DNA of 7,996 nt from Natronohydrobacter sp. (GCA_007116445.1 SKIM01000140.1:1-7996), one strand, 5' to 3'. Positions 1-6,174 are shown, counted from the stretch's first letter. Notes: a model not told the origin generated them from the sequence alone. Translations and numbers: made by a program.

Positions 1-1
1 C

Positions 2-94
2 CTCATCTCACGCCTGCGACGCAAACTCAACGGCCAGAACATCGACATCCGAACCCTCAGAGGCCTCGGCTACATCCTCAATACCAAGCAATGA
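2..94 (+). CDS. C-terminal end of an OmpR/PhoB-type response regulator (partial)
   Basis: Only the last 30 codons and a TGA stop are present; the rest lies left of the window. The peptide contains a run of the type SRLRRKLNG, then RTLRGLGYIL. This is the recognition-helix end and the C-terminal beta-hairpin (wing) of the winged-helix DNA-binding domain in OmpR/PhoB two-component regulators. The RGLGY wing motif is the strongest signature of that family. The receiver domain, the phosphorylated Asp and the signal sensed cannot be seen. The stop overlaps an ATG in an ATGA arrangement, often seen where a sensor kinase gene follows, but no kinase follows here. Family call is fairly sure; the individual gene is unknown. 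Confidence 0.8.
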   Translation, partial: LISRLRRKLNGQNIDIRTLRGLGYILNTKQ

Positions 95-145
95 AACAAC
101 GCAAATTCATCAAAAATCGGCTTGAGCGGCGACGCATACTTGTCT

Positions 146-178
146 ATTCATCGATAGACGTCGATTTACGATAGATGA
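146..178. promoter_or_regulatory. candidate ArsR operator upstream of arsR
   Basis: An imperfect inverted repeat lies just before the arsR start: TCATCGATAG at 148-157 and CGATAGATGA at 169-178, with 8 of 10 positions complementary and an 11-nt spacer. It ends 3 nt before the ATG. ArsR-family repressors bind such AT-containing dyads over their own promoters and leave when As(III) or another metal binds. A weak promoter could overlap it (TTGAGC at 122-127 with a poor -10 near 145), but this is not convincing. The operator role is inferred from position and symmetry. Confidence 0.5.
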
Positions 179-181
179 GCC

Positions 182-526
182 ATGAGCATCGCACGGACCC
201 CTGATTGCGCTTGGGATGAGGAACAGATCGCGCAACTGGCGAAGGCGCTGGCGCATCCGGCACGGCTGAAAATCCTGCACCTGTTGGCGCGCACGCCTGG
301 CTGTATCGGGGGCGAGATCGTGCAGGCCGTCGGGTTGGCCCAGTCCACAGTGTCCGAACATCTGCGCATCCTGAAAACGGCAGGGGTGATCGAAGGGCAG
401 ATCGATCCGCCTCGCGTGTGTTACGCGCTCGCCCCCGGCGCCTTGACCCCACTGGCGGCGATGATCGCCGCATTGGCGGCTGTTCCCACTGCCCCTGGTC
501 ACTGCATCACCCTGCCCCCGAATTGA
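182..526 (+). CDS. arsR: ArsR-family metalloregulatory repressor
   Basis: A 114-residue winged-helix repressor of the ArsR/SmtB family, which normally holds its operon off until a metal or metalloid binds. Residues 15-40 form the N-terminal helices, with the family pattern [13 protein letters not shown] at 23-35. Residues 51-70 are the helix-turn-helix ([20 protein letters not shown]), and 71-83 is the beta wing. The ELCVCDL metal site of classical ArsR is absent; the corresponding stretch is CIGGEIV at 41-47. The cysteines are C9, C41, C80 and C108. It starts at ATG 182, the only reasonable start in frame, with no clear Shine-Dalgarno. The gene ends 10 nt before acr3, so the two form an ars operon, and the dyad upstream suggests autoregulation. 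The inducer is probably As(III), inferred from the neighbour. Confidence 0.88.
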   Translation: MSIARTPDCAWDEEQIAQLAKALAHPARLKILHLLARTPGCIGGEIVQAVGLAQSTVSEHLRILKTAGVIEGQIDPPRVCYALAPGALTPLAAMIAALAAVPTAPGHCITLPPN

Positions 527-536
527 AAGCCCCCGC

Positions 537-1556
537 ATGTCGATCTTCGAACGCTATCTTTCAATCTGGGTGTTCCTGTGCATCCTCGCTGGCATTGCGC
601 TCGCCAATCTGATGCCCGGTCTTTTCGGACTTCTGGCGGGGCTGGAATATGCCTCTGTCAATCTGGTCGTCGCAGTCCTGATCTGGGCAATGGTCTATCC
701 GATGATGGTTGCGGTCGATTTTTCGGCGCTCAAGCGTGTGGGGGAACGGCCCAAGGGATTGGTCATCACGCTCTGCGTCAACTGGCTGATCAAGCCGTTC
801 ACCATGGCCGCACTGGGCGTGCTGTTCTTCCATTATGTCTTTGCCGATCTGATCGACCCTGCAGATGCCGGTCAGTATATCGCCGGGCTGATCCTGCTGG
901 GCGCGGCGCCATGCACGGCGATGGTGTTCGTATGGTCGCAACTGACCAAGGGAGATCCGAATTACACCTTGGTGCAAGTCTCGCTCAATGACGTGATCAT
1001 GGTCTTTGCCTTTGCGCCAATCGTCGCGCTGCTTCTGGGGGTCACAGAGCTGAATGTGCCGTGGGAAACGCTGGTGTTATCGGTGGGGCTGTATGTGGTC
1101 CTTCCTCTGGTGGCCGGGGCAGTAACGCGGGCGCGGCTGGTCGCGCAAGGTGGCGTCGCAGCCATCGACCATTTCACAGCGCGGGTGAAGCCCGCCTCGA
1201 TGCTGGGACTGTTGCTGACCGTGGTGCTCCTGTTCGGGTTTCAGGGGAATGTCATCATCGACAATCCATTCCTGATCCTGCTGCTGGCCACGCCGATACT
1301 GATCCAGTCCTACGGGATGTTTGCGCTGGCATATTTCTGGGCGTGGCGGTGGAACGTCCCGCATAACGTCGCCGCGCCCTGCGCGCTGATCGGCACGTCG
1401 AATTTCTTCGAGCTGGCAGTGGCGGTCGCGATAGGACTGTTTGGTCTGAATTCCGGCGCTGCTCTGGTGACTGTGGTCGGTGTGCTGGTCGAGGTGCCCG
1501 TGATGCTGTCGCTGGTGTGGTTTGCAAACCGAACGCGCCGCCGCTTCGCGGCCTGA
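537..1556 (+). CDS. arsB: Acr3-family arsenite efflux permease
   Basis: A 339-residue inner-membrane carrier of the Acr3 type (BART superfamily) that exports arsenite from the cytoplasm. The protein is almost wholly hydrophobic, with about ten membrane segments, the first at about residues 9-35. The family hallmark at 117-150 is clear, including [17 protein letters not shown] at 120-136 and the following [10 protein letters not shown]. Cys126 sits in the position of the essential cysteine of the fourth membrane segment. A second hallmark, [10 protein letters not shown] at 287-296, contains Glu292, the conserved acid of the ninth segment. Length is normal for a bacterial Acr3. The ATG is 10 nt after the arsR stop and has no strong Shine-Dalgarno, so translation is probably coupled. 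No arsenate reductase gene (arsC) lies in the window. It converges on tetR with a gap of only 13 nt and no obvious terminator. Confidence 0.95.
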   Translation: MSIFERYLSIWVFLCILAGIALANLMPGLFGLLAGLEYASVNLVVAVLIWAMVYPMMVAVDFSALKRVGERPKGLVITLCVNWLIKPFTMAALGVLFFHYVFADLIDPADAGQYIAGLILLGAAPCTAMVFVWSQLTKGDPNYTLVQVSLNDVIMVFAFAPIVALLLGVTELNVPWETLVLSVGLYVVLPLVAGAVTRARLVAQGGVAAIDHFTARVKPASMLGLLLTVVLLFGFQGNVIIDNPFLILLLATPILIQSYGMFALAYFWAWRWNVPHNVAAPCALIGTSNFFELAVAVAIGLFGLNSGAALVTVVGVLVEVPVMLSLVWFANRTRRRFAA

Positions 1557-1569
1557 GCCGACGCGCCGC

Positions 1570-2259
1570 CTACCCCTTGCGCCGGTGATCCCGCAGGTGC
1601 AGCGCCGCCAGCGATTTTGCATGACTGGCGTAACGCGGCTTCCCGCTGATCTGGGCCGCCACGATGGCCCCATCCATCAACAGCGTGAAATATTCGACTG
1701 TCAGGCGCGAATCCTTGATCCCCAGCATATCCGCTTGGGCGGCGATCCAGCCATTCAGATGCGTCTTATGCGCCAGAATGATCTTGCGCAGCCGCGTGTT
1801 CTGGACATCGAATTCGCCCGCCGCATTGATGAAGGGGCAGCCGAAGAAATGCGGATCGGCAAACCAGAGCTCCAGGATGTCGAACATGGCCAGCAGCCTG
1901 CCCTCGGCCGTGGCGGTCGTCTTGCCGATCTCGGTGAAGAACCAGGCCCGCCACGCCGCCCCCTCGCGTTCCAGAACCGCCTCGATAAGACCGTCCTTAT
2001 TGCCGAAATGCTTGTAGAGCGAGGTCTTAGCCGTCCCGGCACGCCGCGCGATCGCGTCAACCCCAGTGGCCTGAAACCCCATGTGGCAAAACAACCAGGC
2101 GGCAGCGGCGAGCAGCCGTTCGCGTGTGGTGTCCTCATAGCGCGCGGAACACAGCGTCCCAGCGCCCAGGCAAAGCGTCGCCGCCGGCATGGGATCTGTG
2201 GCCCCCTGCGCCTCGGGCGTCAGAGCATGCGGCTGTTCCAAATCCGTCAGGGTTTCCAT
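1570..2259 (-). CDS. TetR/AcrR-family transcriptional repressor
   Basis: A 229-residue TetR-type regulator. The N-terminal DNA-binding domain covers about residues 45-95. Its helix-turn-helix is at 65-91 (TGVDAIARRAG, then TSLYKHFGNKDGL), with the usual TRERLL start at 45-50. The ligand and dimer domain carries GCPFINAAGEF at 140-150, a motif shared by many AcrR-like TetR proteins. I chose ATG 2259 because AGGAG lies 11 nt upstream; an in-frame TTG ten codons earlier has no such support. This start leaves about 44 residues before the HTH domain, long for the family, so ATG 24 (at 2190) is an alternative. The gene diverges from the ABC operon and three matching dyads lie between them, so it most likely represses both. 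The inducer is unknown. Confidence 0.9.
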   Translation of the reverse strand: METLTDLEQPHALTPEAQGATDPMPAATLCLGAGTLCSARYEDTTRERLLAAAAWLFCHMGFQATGVDAIARRAGTAKTSLYKHFGNKDGLIEAVLEREGAAWRAWFFTEIGKTTATAEGRLLAMFDILELWFADPHFFGCPFINAAGEFDVQNTRLRKIILAHKTHLNGWIAAQADMLGIKDSRLTVEYFTLLMDGAIVAAQISGKPRYASHAKSLAALHLRDHRRKG

Positions 2260-2270
2260 CTGCGCAGTCA

Positions 2271-2275
2271 CTCCT
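2271..2275 (-). promoter_or_regulatory. ribosome binding site deciding the tetR start
   Basis: AGGAG on the minus strand, 11 nt before ATG 2259. It favours that ATG over the in-frame TTG at 2289 and over the downstream ATG at 2190. Confidence 0.6.
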
Positions 2276-2298
2276 GAGATCCTGTTCAAGACAAGTCA

Positions 2299-2316
2299 AG
2301 ACACCGGACCGTATCA
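2299..2316. promoter_or_regulatory. candidate TetR operator, copy 1 (near tetR)
   Basis: The 18-mer AGACACCGGACCGTATCA matches copy 2 at 14 of 18 positions. Its own dyad symmetry is weaker. It ends about 40 nt from the tetR start, a suitable place for autorepression. The operator role is inferred from similarity to the other copies. Confidence 0.45.
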
Positions 2317-2375
2317 AGGCCAGAACAGAAATGAAAAGAGATTTTGCGAATAACCCGAATCATGACGCAAAAATA

Positions 2376-2393
2376 TGACACCGTTCGGTATCA
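2376..2393. promoter_or_regulatory. candidate TetR operator, copy 2 (strongest dyad)
   Basis: TGACACCGTTCGGTATCA is a nearly perfect inverted repeat: two 8-nt arms around a 2-nt centre, with one mismatched pair. The symmetry extends by one A-T pair on each side. Short-centred dyads of this size are typical for TetR dimers. It lies in the AT-rich middle of the divergent region. Confidence 0.6.
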
Positions 2394-2539
2394 TTTTTTC
2401 ATGTATTTTCTTCCGCAAGGCGCACAGCCTCGATTCAAACCTGCCCGAATGTTTGGCAAATAATCTTTTAGAAGCGCATATATCATGCGGTTTAGGTCAA
2501 GATCCGCGTCAAAACTCAGCCAGTACATTTTCTTTTGGA

Positions 2540-2557
2540 CAAAACCGATCGGTATCT
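2540..2557. promoter_or_regulatory. candidate TetR operator, copy 3 (near the ABC operon)
   Basis: The site contains the perfect palindrome ACCGATCGGT at 2544-2553, followed by ATC, and matches copy 2 at 12 of 18 positions, with the core ACCG-N2-CGGTATC fully kept. It ends 42 nt before the ATG of the ABC ATPase gene, where a bound repressor would block the promoter or early elongation. Confidence 0.55.
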
Positions 2558-2584
2558 CCACCTTGAGGGCAAGAAAGTTGATCA

Positions 2585-2590
2585 CGGGGA
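2585..2590 (+). promoter_or_regulatory. ribosome binding site deciding the ABC ATPase start
   Basis: CGGGGA lies 9 nt before ATG 2600. It supports that ATG over the TTG at 2591, which this site would almost touch. Confidence 0.55.
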
Positions 2591-2599
2591 TTGCAGACC

Positions 2600-3463
2600 A
2601 TGACCGTTCAAAGCACGCTCAGAACCACAGCCGGTCTCGACGCGCATGACCACAAGACCCCGCTGGCAACCTCCGATCTAAAGCCGCGCGCGTCGATTGA
2701 CGGGGGGCGACCGGCGCGGCGCGGCGCGCATGTGCAGATCGACGCACTGCAGCACCGCTACAAGGGAATGTCGCATAACTGCCTGAACGACCTGAACTTT
2801 CAGGTTGAGGCGGGACAGATCGTGGCGCTGGTTGGCCGTTCGGGTTGCGGCAAATCCACCTTGTTGCACCTGATCGCAGGGCTGATGCAGCCTGTCGCGG
2901 GCGGGGTTTATATCAATGGCAATCGTGTGCGCAGCACATGCCCGCGCTGGGTGGTCATGTTTCAGGCGCCCTCGCTGTTTCCATGGATGACTGTGGCGCA
3001 GAACGCGGCGCTGGGATTGCGCTTTGCCGGACGCACAGCGGATATCCCCACGCGGATCCCGCCACTCCTGGCGATGGTCGGTCTGACGGCCTATGCGGAT
3101 CGCAATGTGCAGGATCTGTCGGGCGGGCAACAACAGCGCGTGGCACTGGCGCGGTCGCTGGCCACAGAACCCGATCTGTTGCTGCTAGACGAGCCTTTCT
3201 CTGCGCTCGATGCGTTCACACGCCGCGCCCTGCAGCAAGATGTCCGCCGCATCGCCAAGGATCTGGGGCTGACTGTGGTGCTGGTGACCCATGACATCAC
3301 GGAAGCGGCCATCATGGCAGATCGCGCGCTGATCATGGCCCCTGATCCAGGCCGCATCGTGACCGACACAGTGCTTGATCCGGGCGCGGACCGTCATCGT
3401 GACAGCCCCGCCTTCGAGGCAGAACGCGCCCGTCTCGCAACGCTTTTTGAAGCCACTGCCTGA
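2600..3463 (+). CDS. ABC transporter ATP-binding protein, nitrate/sulfonate/cyanate type
   Basis: A 287-residue ATPase that powers the importer formed with the next two genes, on the cytoplasmic face of the inner membrane. All motifs are intact: Walker A GRSGCGKST at 79-87, Q-loop Gln122, signature LSGGQQQR at 173-180, Walker B LLLLDEP at 193-199, D-loop SALD at 201-204 and switch His231. The stretch PSLFPWMTVAQNAALGL at 124-140 is typical of the NitT/TauT class (SsuB, TauB, NrtD, CynD). About 44 polar residues precede the ABC domain, more than usual; they have no recognisable fold, and no later start has a ribosome binding site. It is the first gene of the run and lies 29 nt before the binding-protein gene. 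The substrate cannot be told from the ATPase alone. Confidence 0.92.
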   Translation: MTVQSTLRTTAGLDAHDHKTPLATSDLKPRASIDGGRPARRGAHVQIDALQHRYKGMSHNCLNDLNFQVEAGQIVALVGRSGCGKSTLLHLIAGLMQPVAGGVYINGNRVRSTCPRWVVMFQAPSLFPWMTVAQNAALGLRFAGRTADIPTRIPPLLAMVGLTAYADRNVQDLSGGQQQRVALARSLATEPDLLLLDEPFSALDAFTRRALQQDVRRIAKDLGLTVVLVTHDITEAAIMADRALIMAPDPGRIVTDTVLDPGADRHRDSPAFEAERARLATLFEATA

Positions 3464-3492
3464 TTTCTCTCACCCCGCCAAGGAGAACCGAC

Positions 3493-4743
3493 ATGAACCA
3501 AGATGATCTGCGCCGCGCTGAAATGAAATGGGCGAAGGCAGCTTACAGCGGCGACTATTCCCGGCGCGGCGCGCTGAACCTTTTTGCCCAGGGCGGGTTG
3601 TTCGCCGGGCTTTCCGGACTTCTGGCGAGCTTGCCGCAGATGTCCTATGCGCAGGAAGATGAGGTGGTGCGCATCGGTTATCTGCCCATCACCGATGCCA
3701 CTGCACTTCTGGTGGCCCATGCGAACGGGTATTTCAAGGATGAAGGGCTCGATGCCGCCGACCCGACCCTGATCCGGGGGTGGGCACCTCTGATCGAAGG
3801 CTTCGTCGCAAACCGGTTCAATCTGGCGCATTTCCTCAATCCGATCCCGATCTGGATGCGTTACAACAACAACTTCCCCGTCAAGGTGCTGGCCTGGGCG
3901 CATACCAACGGCTCGGGCGTGGTGGTGGGCGAACATACCGACATCTCGGATTTCCGCGGCCTCGGCGGCAAGCAGGTCGCGATCCCCTTCTGGTATTCGA
4001 TGCATAACATCGTGCTGCAATTCGCGCTGCGTCAGTCGGGCATAACGCCGGTCATCCAGGACCAGTCCGCGCCGCTGGCCGAGAATGAATGCAACCTGAT
4101 GGTGATGCAGCCCCCTGAAATGCCTCCGGCGCTCGCCGCGCGCTCCATTGACGCCTATATCGTCGCCGAACCTTTCAATGCGATGGGCGAGGTCATGGCC
4201 GGTGCGCGCATGCTGCGCTTCACGGGCGATATCTGGAAAAACCACCCCTGCTGCGTCGTGGCGACCCACGAGGAAGCGATCACCGCGCGGCCGGAATGGG
4301 TGCAGGCCGTGACCAACGCAGTTGTGCGCGGGGCGATCTATGCCTCGCAGAACAAGGCCGAAGTGGCGCACATGATCAGCCGTGACGGGCGCGGGTATCT
4401 GCCAGCCCCCTCAGAGGTCGTGCTGCGCGCCATGACCCATATCGACAGCGAAGAGTATCTCGCCTCTGGCGCGCTGACGCATACGGATTGGGGCAGCGGC
4501 CGGATCGATTTCCAGCCCTGGCCCTATCCCAGCGCCGATGCGCTGACCGTAACCCATCTGCGCGATACAGTCGTGTCGGGCGATGCGGCCTTTCTTGCCG
4601 ATCTGGACCCCGCTTTCGTGTCCGAAGATCTGGTTGACCGCCGCTTCGTGCGCAACGCGGTCGAGAAATTCCCCGAATGGCTGAATGACCCCTCGGTCAA
4701 TCCTGGCGATCCATTCAACCGCGAAGAGGTTCTGTCGCTGTGA
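3493..4743 (+). CDS. ABC substrate-binding protein, NrtA/CmpA/CynA-like, Tat-type signal
   Basis: A 416-residue periplasmic binding protein. The start at ATG 3493 has AAGGAG 7 nt upstream. The N-terminus carries a twin-arginine signal, SRRGALNLF at 23-31, a hydrophobic stretch at about 33-48 and a likely cut near SYA-QE at 51-54, so export is probably in folded form. The mature part begins VVRIGYLPITDATALLVAHANGY, as in NMT1/NrtA-like proteins. GW at 96-97, AHFLNPIPIW at 112-121 and the LAWAHTNGSG segment that follows resemble nitrate, bicarbonate and cyanate binders as I remember them. The length also fits that group (about 400 or more) rather than TauA/SsuA (about 320). A small linear anion is therefore the likely ligand, and cynS downstream points to cyanate or a relative. 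The stop overlaps the GTG start of the permease gene. Confidence 0.85.
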   Translation: MNQDDLRRAEMKWAKAAYSGDYSRRGALNLFAQGGLFAGLSGLLASLPQMSYAQEDEVVRIGYLPITDATALLVAHANGYFKDEGLDAADPTLIRGWAPLIEGFVANRFNLAHFLNPIPIWMRYNNNFPVKVLAWAHTNGSGVVVGEHTDISDFRGLGGKQVAIPFWYSMHNIVLQFALRQSGITPVIQDQSAPLAENECNLMVMQPPEMPPALAARSIDAYIVAEPFNAMGEVMAGARMLRFTGDIWKNHPCCVVATHEEAITARPEWVQAVTNAVVRGAIYASQNKAEVAHMISRDGRGYLPAPSEVVLRAMTHIDSEEYLASGALTHTDWGSGRIDFQPWPYPSADALTVTHLRDTVVSGDAAFLADLDPAFVSEDLVDRRFVRNAVEKFPEWLNDPSVNPGDPFNREEVLSL

Positions 4744-5582
4744 CTGATGCTGCCTATTCCCAATCAGATGAATCGCCGGCCCCCCGCTCGGGGGCGTGGC
4801 TGGCCGTGTTGAAATCCTGGGCGCGCAGCCTTGGGGTCGCGGCGCTGGGATTGGGGTTGCTCGGGGCGCTCTGGGCGTTGGGGGGCTGGTATATCGCCCA
4901 GAGCCCCGGCATGCGCGCCTTCGCGCAACTGGCGCCCGGCCCGACTTTCGAGCGGCTCTGGATCATGCTCCAGCGCGGCGAGGTCTGGGCCATGTCGGCC
5001 CCAAGCCTCTACCGTGTGGGCTGGGGGCTGGGGATCGCGATTGTCGTGGGCGTGCCGATGGGCATCCTGATCGGGCGGCTGGCCTGGCTGCGTGATCTGT
5101 CCAACGCGCCATTCCAGCTTCTGCGCATGATCTCGCCGCTCAGCTGGATGCCGATCGCCGTCATGGCTTTCGCGACATGGGACGGCGCGATCATTTTCCT
5201 GATTTTCGTCGCAGCAGTCTGGCCGATCATGTTCGCCACCGCCGCAGGTGTGAAGCGCATCGACCCCGCCTGGCTGAAAGTCTCGCGCAATCTCGGGGCC
5301 AACCCGTTGCATCAGCTAATCTATGTGATCCTGCCTGCGATTGCCCAGGACATCCTGACCGGGATCCGGCTGGCGCTTGGCATTGCCTGGGTGGTGCTGG
5401 TGCCTGCGGAATATCTCGGCGTGTCGTCAGGGCTTGGCTTTGCCATCAACGATGCGCGCGACTCGCTCGATTATGCGCGGCTCGGGGCAACGGTGCTTGT
5501 CATCGGCGTCATCGGCTACGCGCTCGATTCTCTGTGCCTGCTGGCCATCAAACGCTTCAGCTGGCTGCGCAGCGATGCCTGA
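4740..5582 (+). CDS. ABC transporter permease (BPD type)
   Basis: A 280-residue inner-membrane permease of the binding-protein-dependent class. It starts at GTG 4740, overlapping the previous stop as GTGA, with GAAGAGG 10 nt upstream, so translation is coupled to that of the binding protein. Membrane segments lie at about 31-53, 92-113, 135-168, 208-228 and 248-270. The cytoplasmic EAA loop that contacts the ATPase is at about 179-200, seen as LKVSRNLGANPLHQLIYVILPA. The segment PLSWMPIAVMAFATWDG at 133-149 is characteristic of SsuC/TauC/NrtB-like permeases. One permease is present, so the channel is probably a homodimer. It completes an importer with the two genes before it. Confidence 0.93.
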   Translation: MTDAAYSQSDESPAPRSGAWLAVLKSWARSLGVAALGLGLLGALWALGGWYIAQSPGMRAFAQLAPGPTFERLWIMLQRGEVWAMSAPSLYRVGWGLGIAIVVGVPMGILIGRLAWLRDLSNAPFQLLRMISPLSWMPIAVMAFATWDGAIIFLIFVAAVWPIMFATAAGVKRIDPAWLKVSRNLGANPLHQLIYVILPAIAQDILTGIRLALGIAWVVLVPAEYLGVSSGLGFAINDARDSLDYARLGATVLVIGVIGYALDSLCLLAIKRFSWLRSDA

Positions 5583-5594
5583 ATCCCATCACCA

Positions 5595-5602
5595 AAAGGA
5601 GG
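5595..5602 (+). promoter_or_regulatory. strong ribosome binding site of the OsmC-family gene
   Basis: AAAGGAGG lies 6 nt before ATG 5609. It sets the true start; the same frame stays open far upstream inside the permease gene, but that part is not coding. Confidence 0.85.
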
Positions 5603-5608
5603 AATATC

Positions 5609-6145
5609 ATGGGTGAACCCGCAACTGTTCTGACAGGCTGTCTGGCCCCGATCGACAAGACCGGACTGGAAGGTCTGATCGAAAAGGGCAAGGCCGATCC
5701 GAAAGCGATCAAGACGCTGACCTGCAAGACGGTCGCCGAAGGCCGCTTCCGCCATGCCAACTACATCCGCGATCTGCCGCCCTATATCGTGGACGAGCCG
5801 CCGGGGCTGCTGGGTGATGACACAGCCCCAAACCCCTCTGAGGCGTCGCTGGCCGCGCTTGGCTCCTGCGTCTGTGTGGGGCTGCATGCCAATGCCGTGC
5901 ATCGCGGCATCACAGTGCGCAAGCTCGAAATCGAGATGGAAGCGGATCTGAACATCACGGCCGTCTGGGGCACGGGCGATCAGTCCGAAAAGCCCGTGGG
6001 CTTCACGGATGTGCGCATGAAAGTCATCATGGAAGCAGATGCGTCTCAGGATGTGATCGACGAGCTGATCGCGCATGTCGCGAAATGGTCGCCGGTGTTC
6101 AACACCTTCTCGCGCCCGGTCAATATGGAAATCACCGCCGCCTGA
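5609..6145 (+). CDS. OsmC-fold family protein with an altered active site
   Basis: A 178-residue soluble protein. The OsmC/Ohr fold is recognised by NPSEASLAALGSCVCVGLHANAV at about 75-97, which holds the first conserved cysteine (Cys87, with another at Cys89), and by the late motif SPVFNTFSRPV at 161-171. OsmC and Ohr enzymes reduce organic peroxides using two cysteines; the second normally starts a CPV-type motif, and here Ser161 stands in its place. Classical two-cysteine peroxidase chemistry is therefore unlikely with these residues alone, although Cys87-Cys89 could form another thiol site. It lies 26 nt after the permease gene and 93 nt before the flavoprotein gene. Its job may be to handle a reactive or sulfur-bearing product of the pathway; this is an inference. 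Confidence 0.85.
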   Translation: MGEPATVLTGCLAPIDKTGLEGLIEKGKADPKAIKTLTCKTVAEGRFRHANYIRDLPPYIVDEPPGLLGDDTAPNPSEASLAALGSCVCVGLHANAVHRGITVRKLEIEMEADLNITAVWGTGDQSEKPVGFTDVRMKVIMEADASQDVIDELIAHVAKWSPVFNTFSRPVNMEITAA

Positions 6146-6152
6146 CCCATTC

Positions 6153-6174
6153 CGCCGGGGCCATGGCCCCGGCG
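6153..6174. repeat. perfect 22-nt GC-rich palindrome in the OsmC-flavoprotein gap
   Basis: Starting 7 nt after the osmC-like stop, GCCGGGGCC-AT-GGCCCCGGC at 6154-6173 is a perfect palindrome, extended by one C-G pair on each side. In RNA it would form a very stable stem. The downstream sequence is C/T-rich (CCTTCCCCTTCTCCC) but has no T-run, so it is not a standard terminator. It may weaken read-through or protect the upstream mRNA from 3' exonucleases. Confidence 0.6.

Larger units (their letters stand above)
2260..2599. promoter_or_regulatory. divergent control region between tetR and the ABC/cyanase operon
   Basis: A 340-nt stretch without a credible gene, clearly richer in A and T than its flanks, especially around 2330-2545. 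It must carry the promoters of tetR (leftward) and of the six-gene run (rightward). It holds three related dyads, listed separately. It also holds a smaller inverted repeat, CGCAT-N5-ATGCG at 2475-2489, and a tandem TCAAGACA repeat at 2286-2303. No -35/-10 pair is convincing; TATCAT at 2481-2486 is a good -10 match but lacks a properly spaced -35. Short frames here, such as one on the minus strand at 2391-2585, have no coding character. Confidence 0.7.

Noticed and set aside
1540..1552. GCCGC-TTC-GCGGC stem at the end of acr3, considered as a terminator between the convergent genes
   Set aside because: The stem has only 5 bp, lies inside the coding end of acr3 and is not followed by a T-run on either strand.
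2453..2486. Possible sigma-54 or sigma-70 promoter using TTTGGCA and TATCAT
   Set aside because: A -12 GC element at sigma-54 spacing is missing, and for sigma-70 the spacer between TTGGCA and TATCAT would be 22 nt, which is too long.
2391..2585. Open frame of 64 codons on the minus strand in the divergent region
   Set aside because: No ribosome binding site or family motif was seen, and it runs across two of the candidate operator sites. It fits the low GC of a control region better than a gene.
3394..4371. Open frame of 325 codons on the minus strand
   Set aside because: It lies opposite the binding-protein gene, which has a clear signal peptide, family motifs and a ribosome binding site. 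The reverse frame is rich in Arg, His and Asp as expected for an antisense shadow in GC-rich DNA.
2600..5582. Taurine or alkanesulfonate transporter (tauABC/ssuABC) as the name for the importer
   Set aside because: The ATPase and permease alone would fit, but the binding protein is longer and more like the NrtA/CmpA/CynA group, no sulfonate dioxygenase or SsuD-type monooxygenase lies nearby, and cynS is in the same run.
5177..5608. Upstream part of a long plus-strand frame continuous with the OsmC-family gene
   Set aside because: It lies within the permease gene in another frame. The strong AAAGGAGG site fixes the start at 5609 and the OsmC fold needs no such extension, so this is not a fusion protein.
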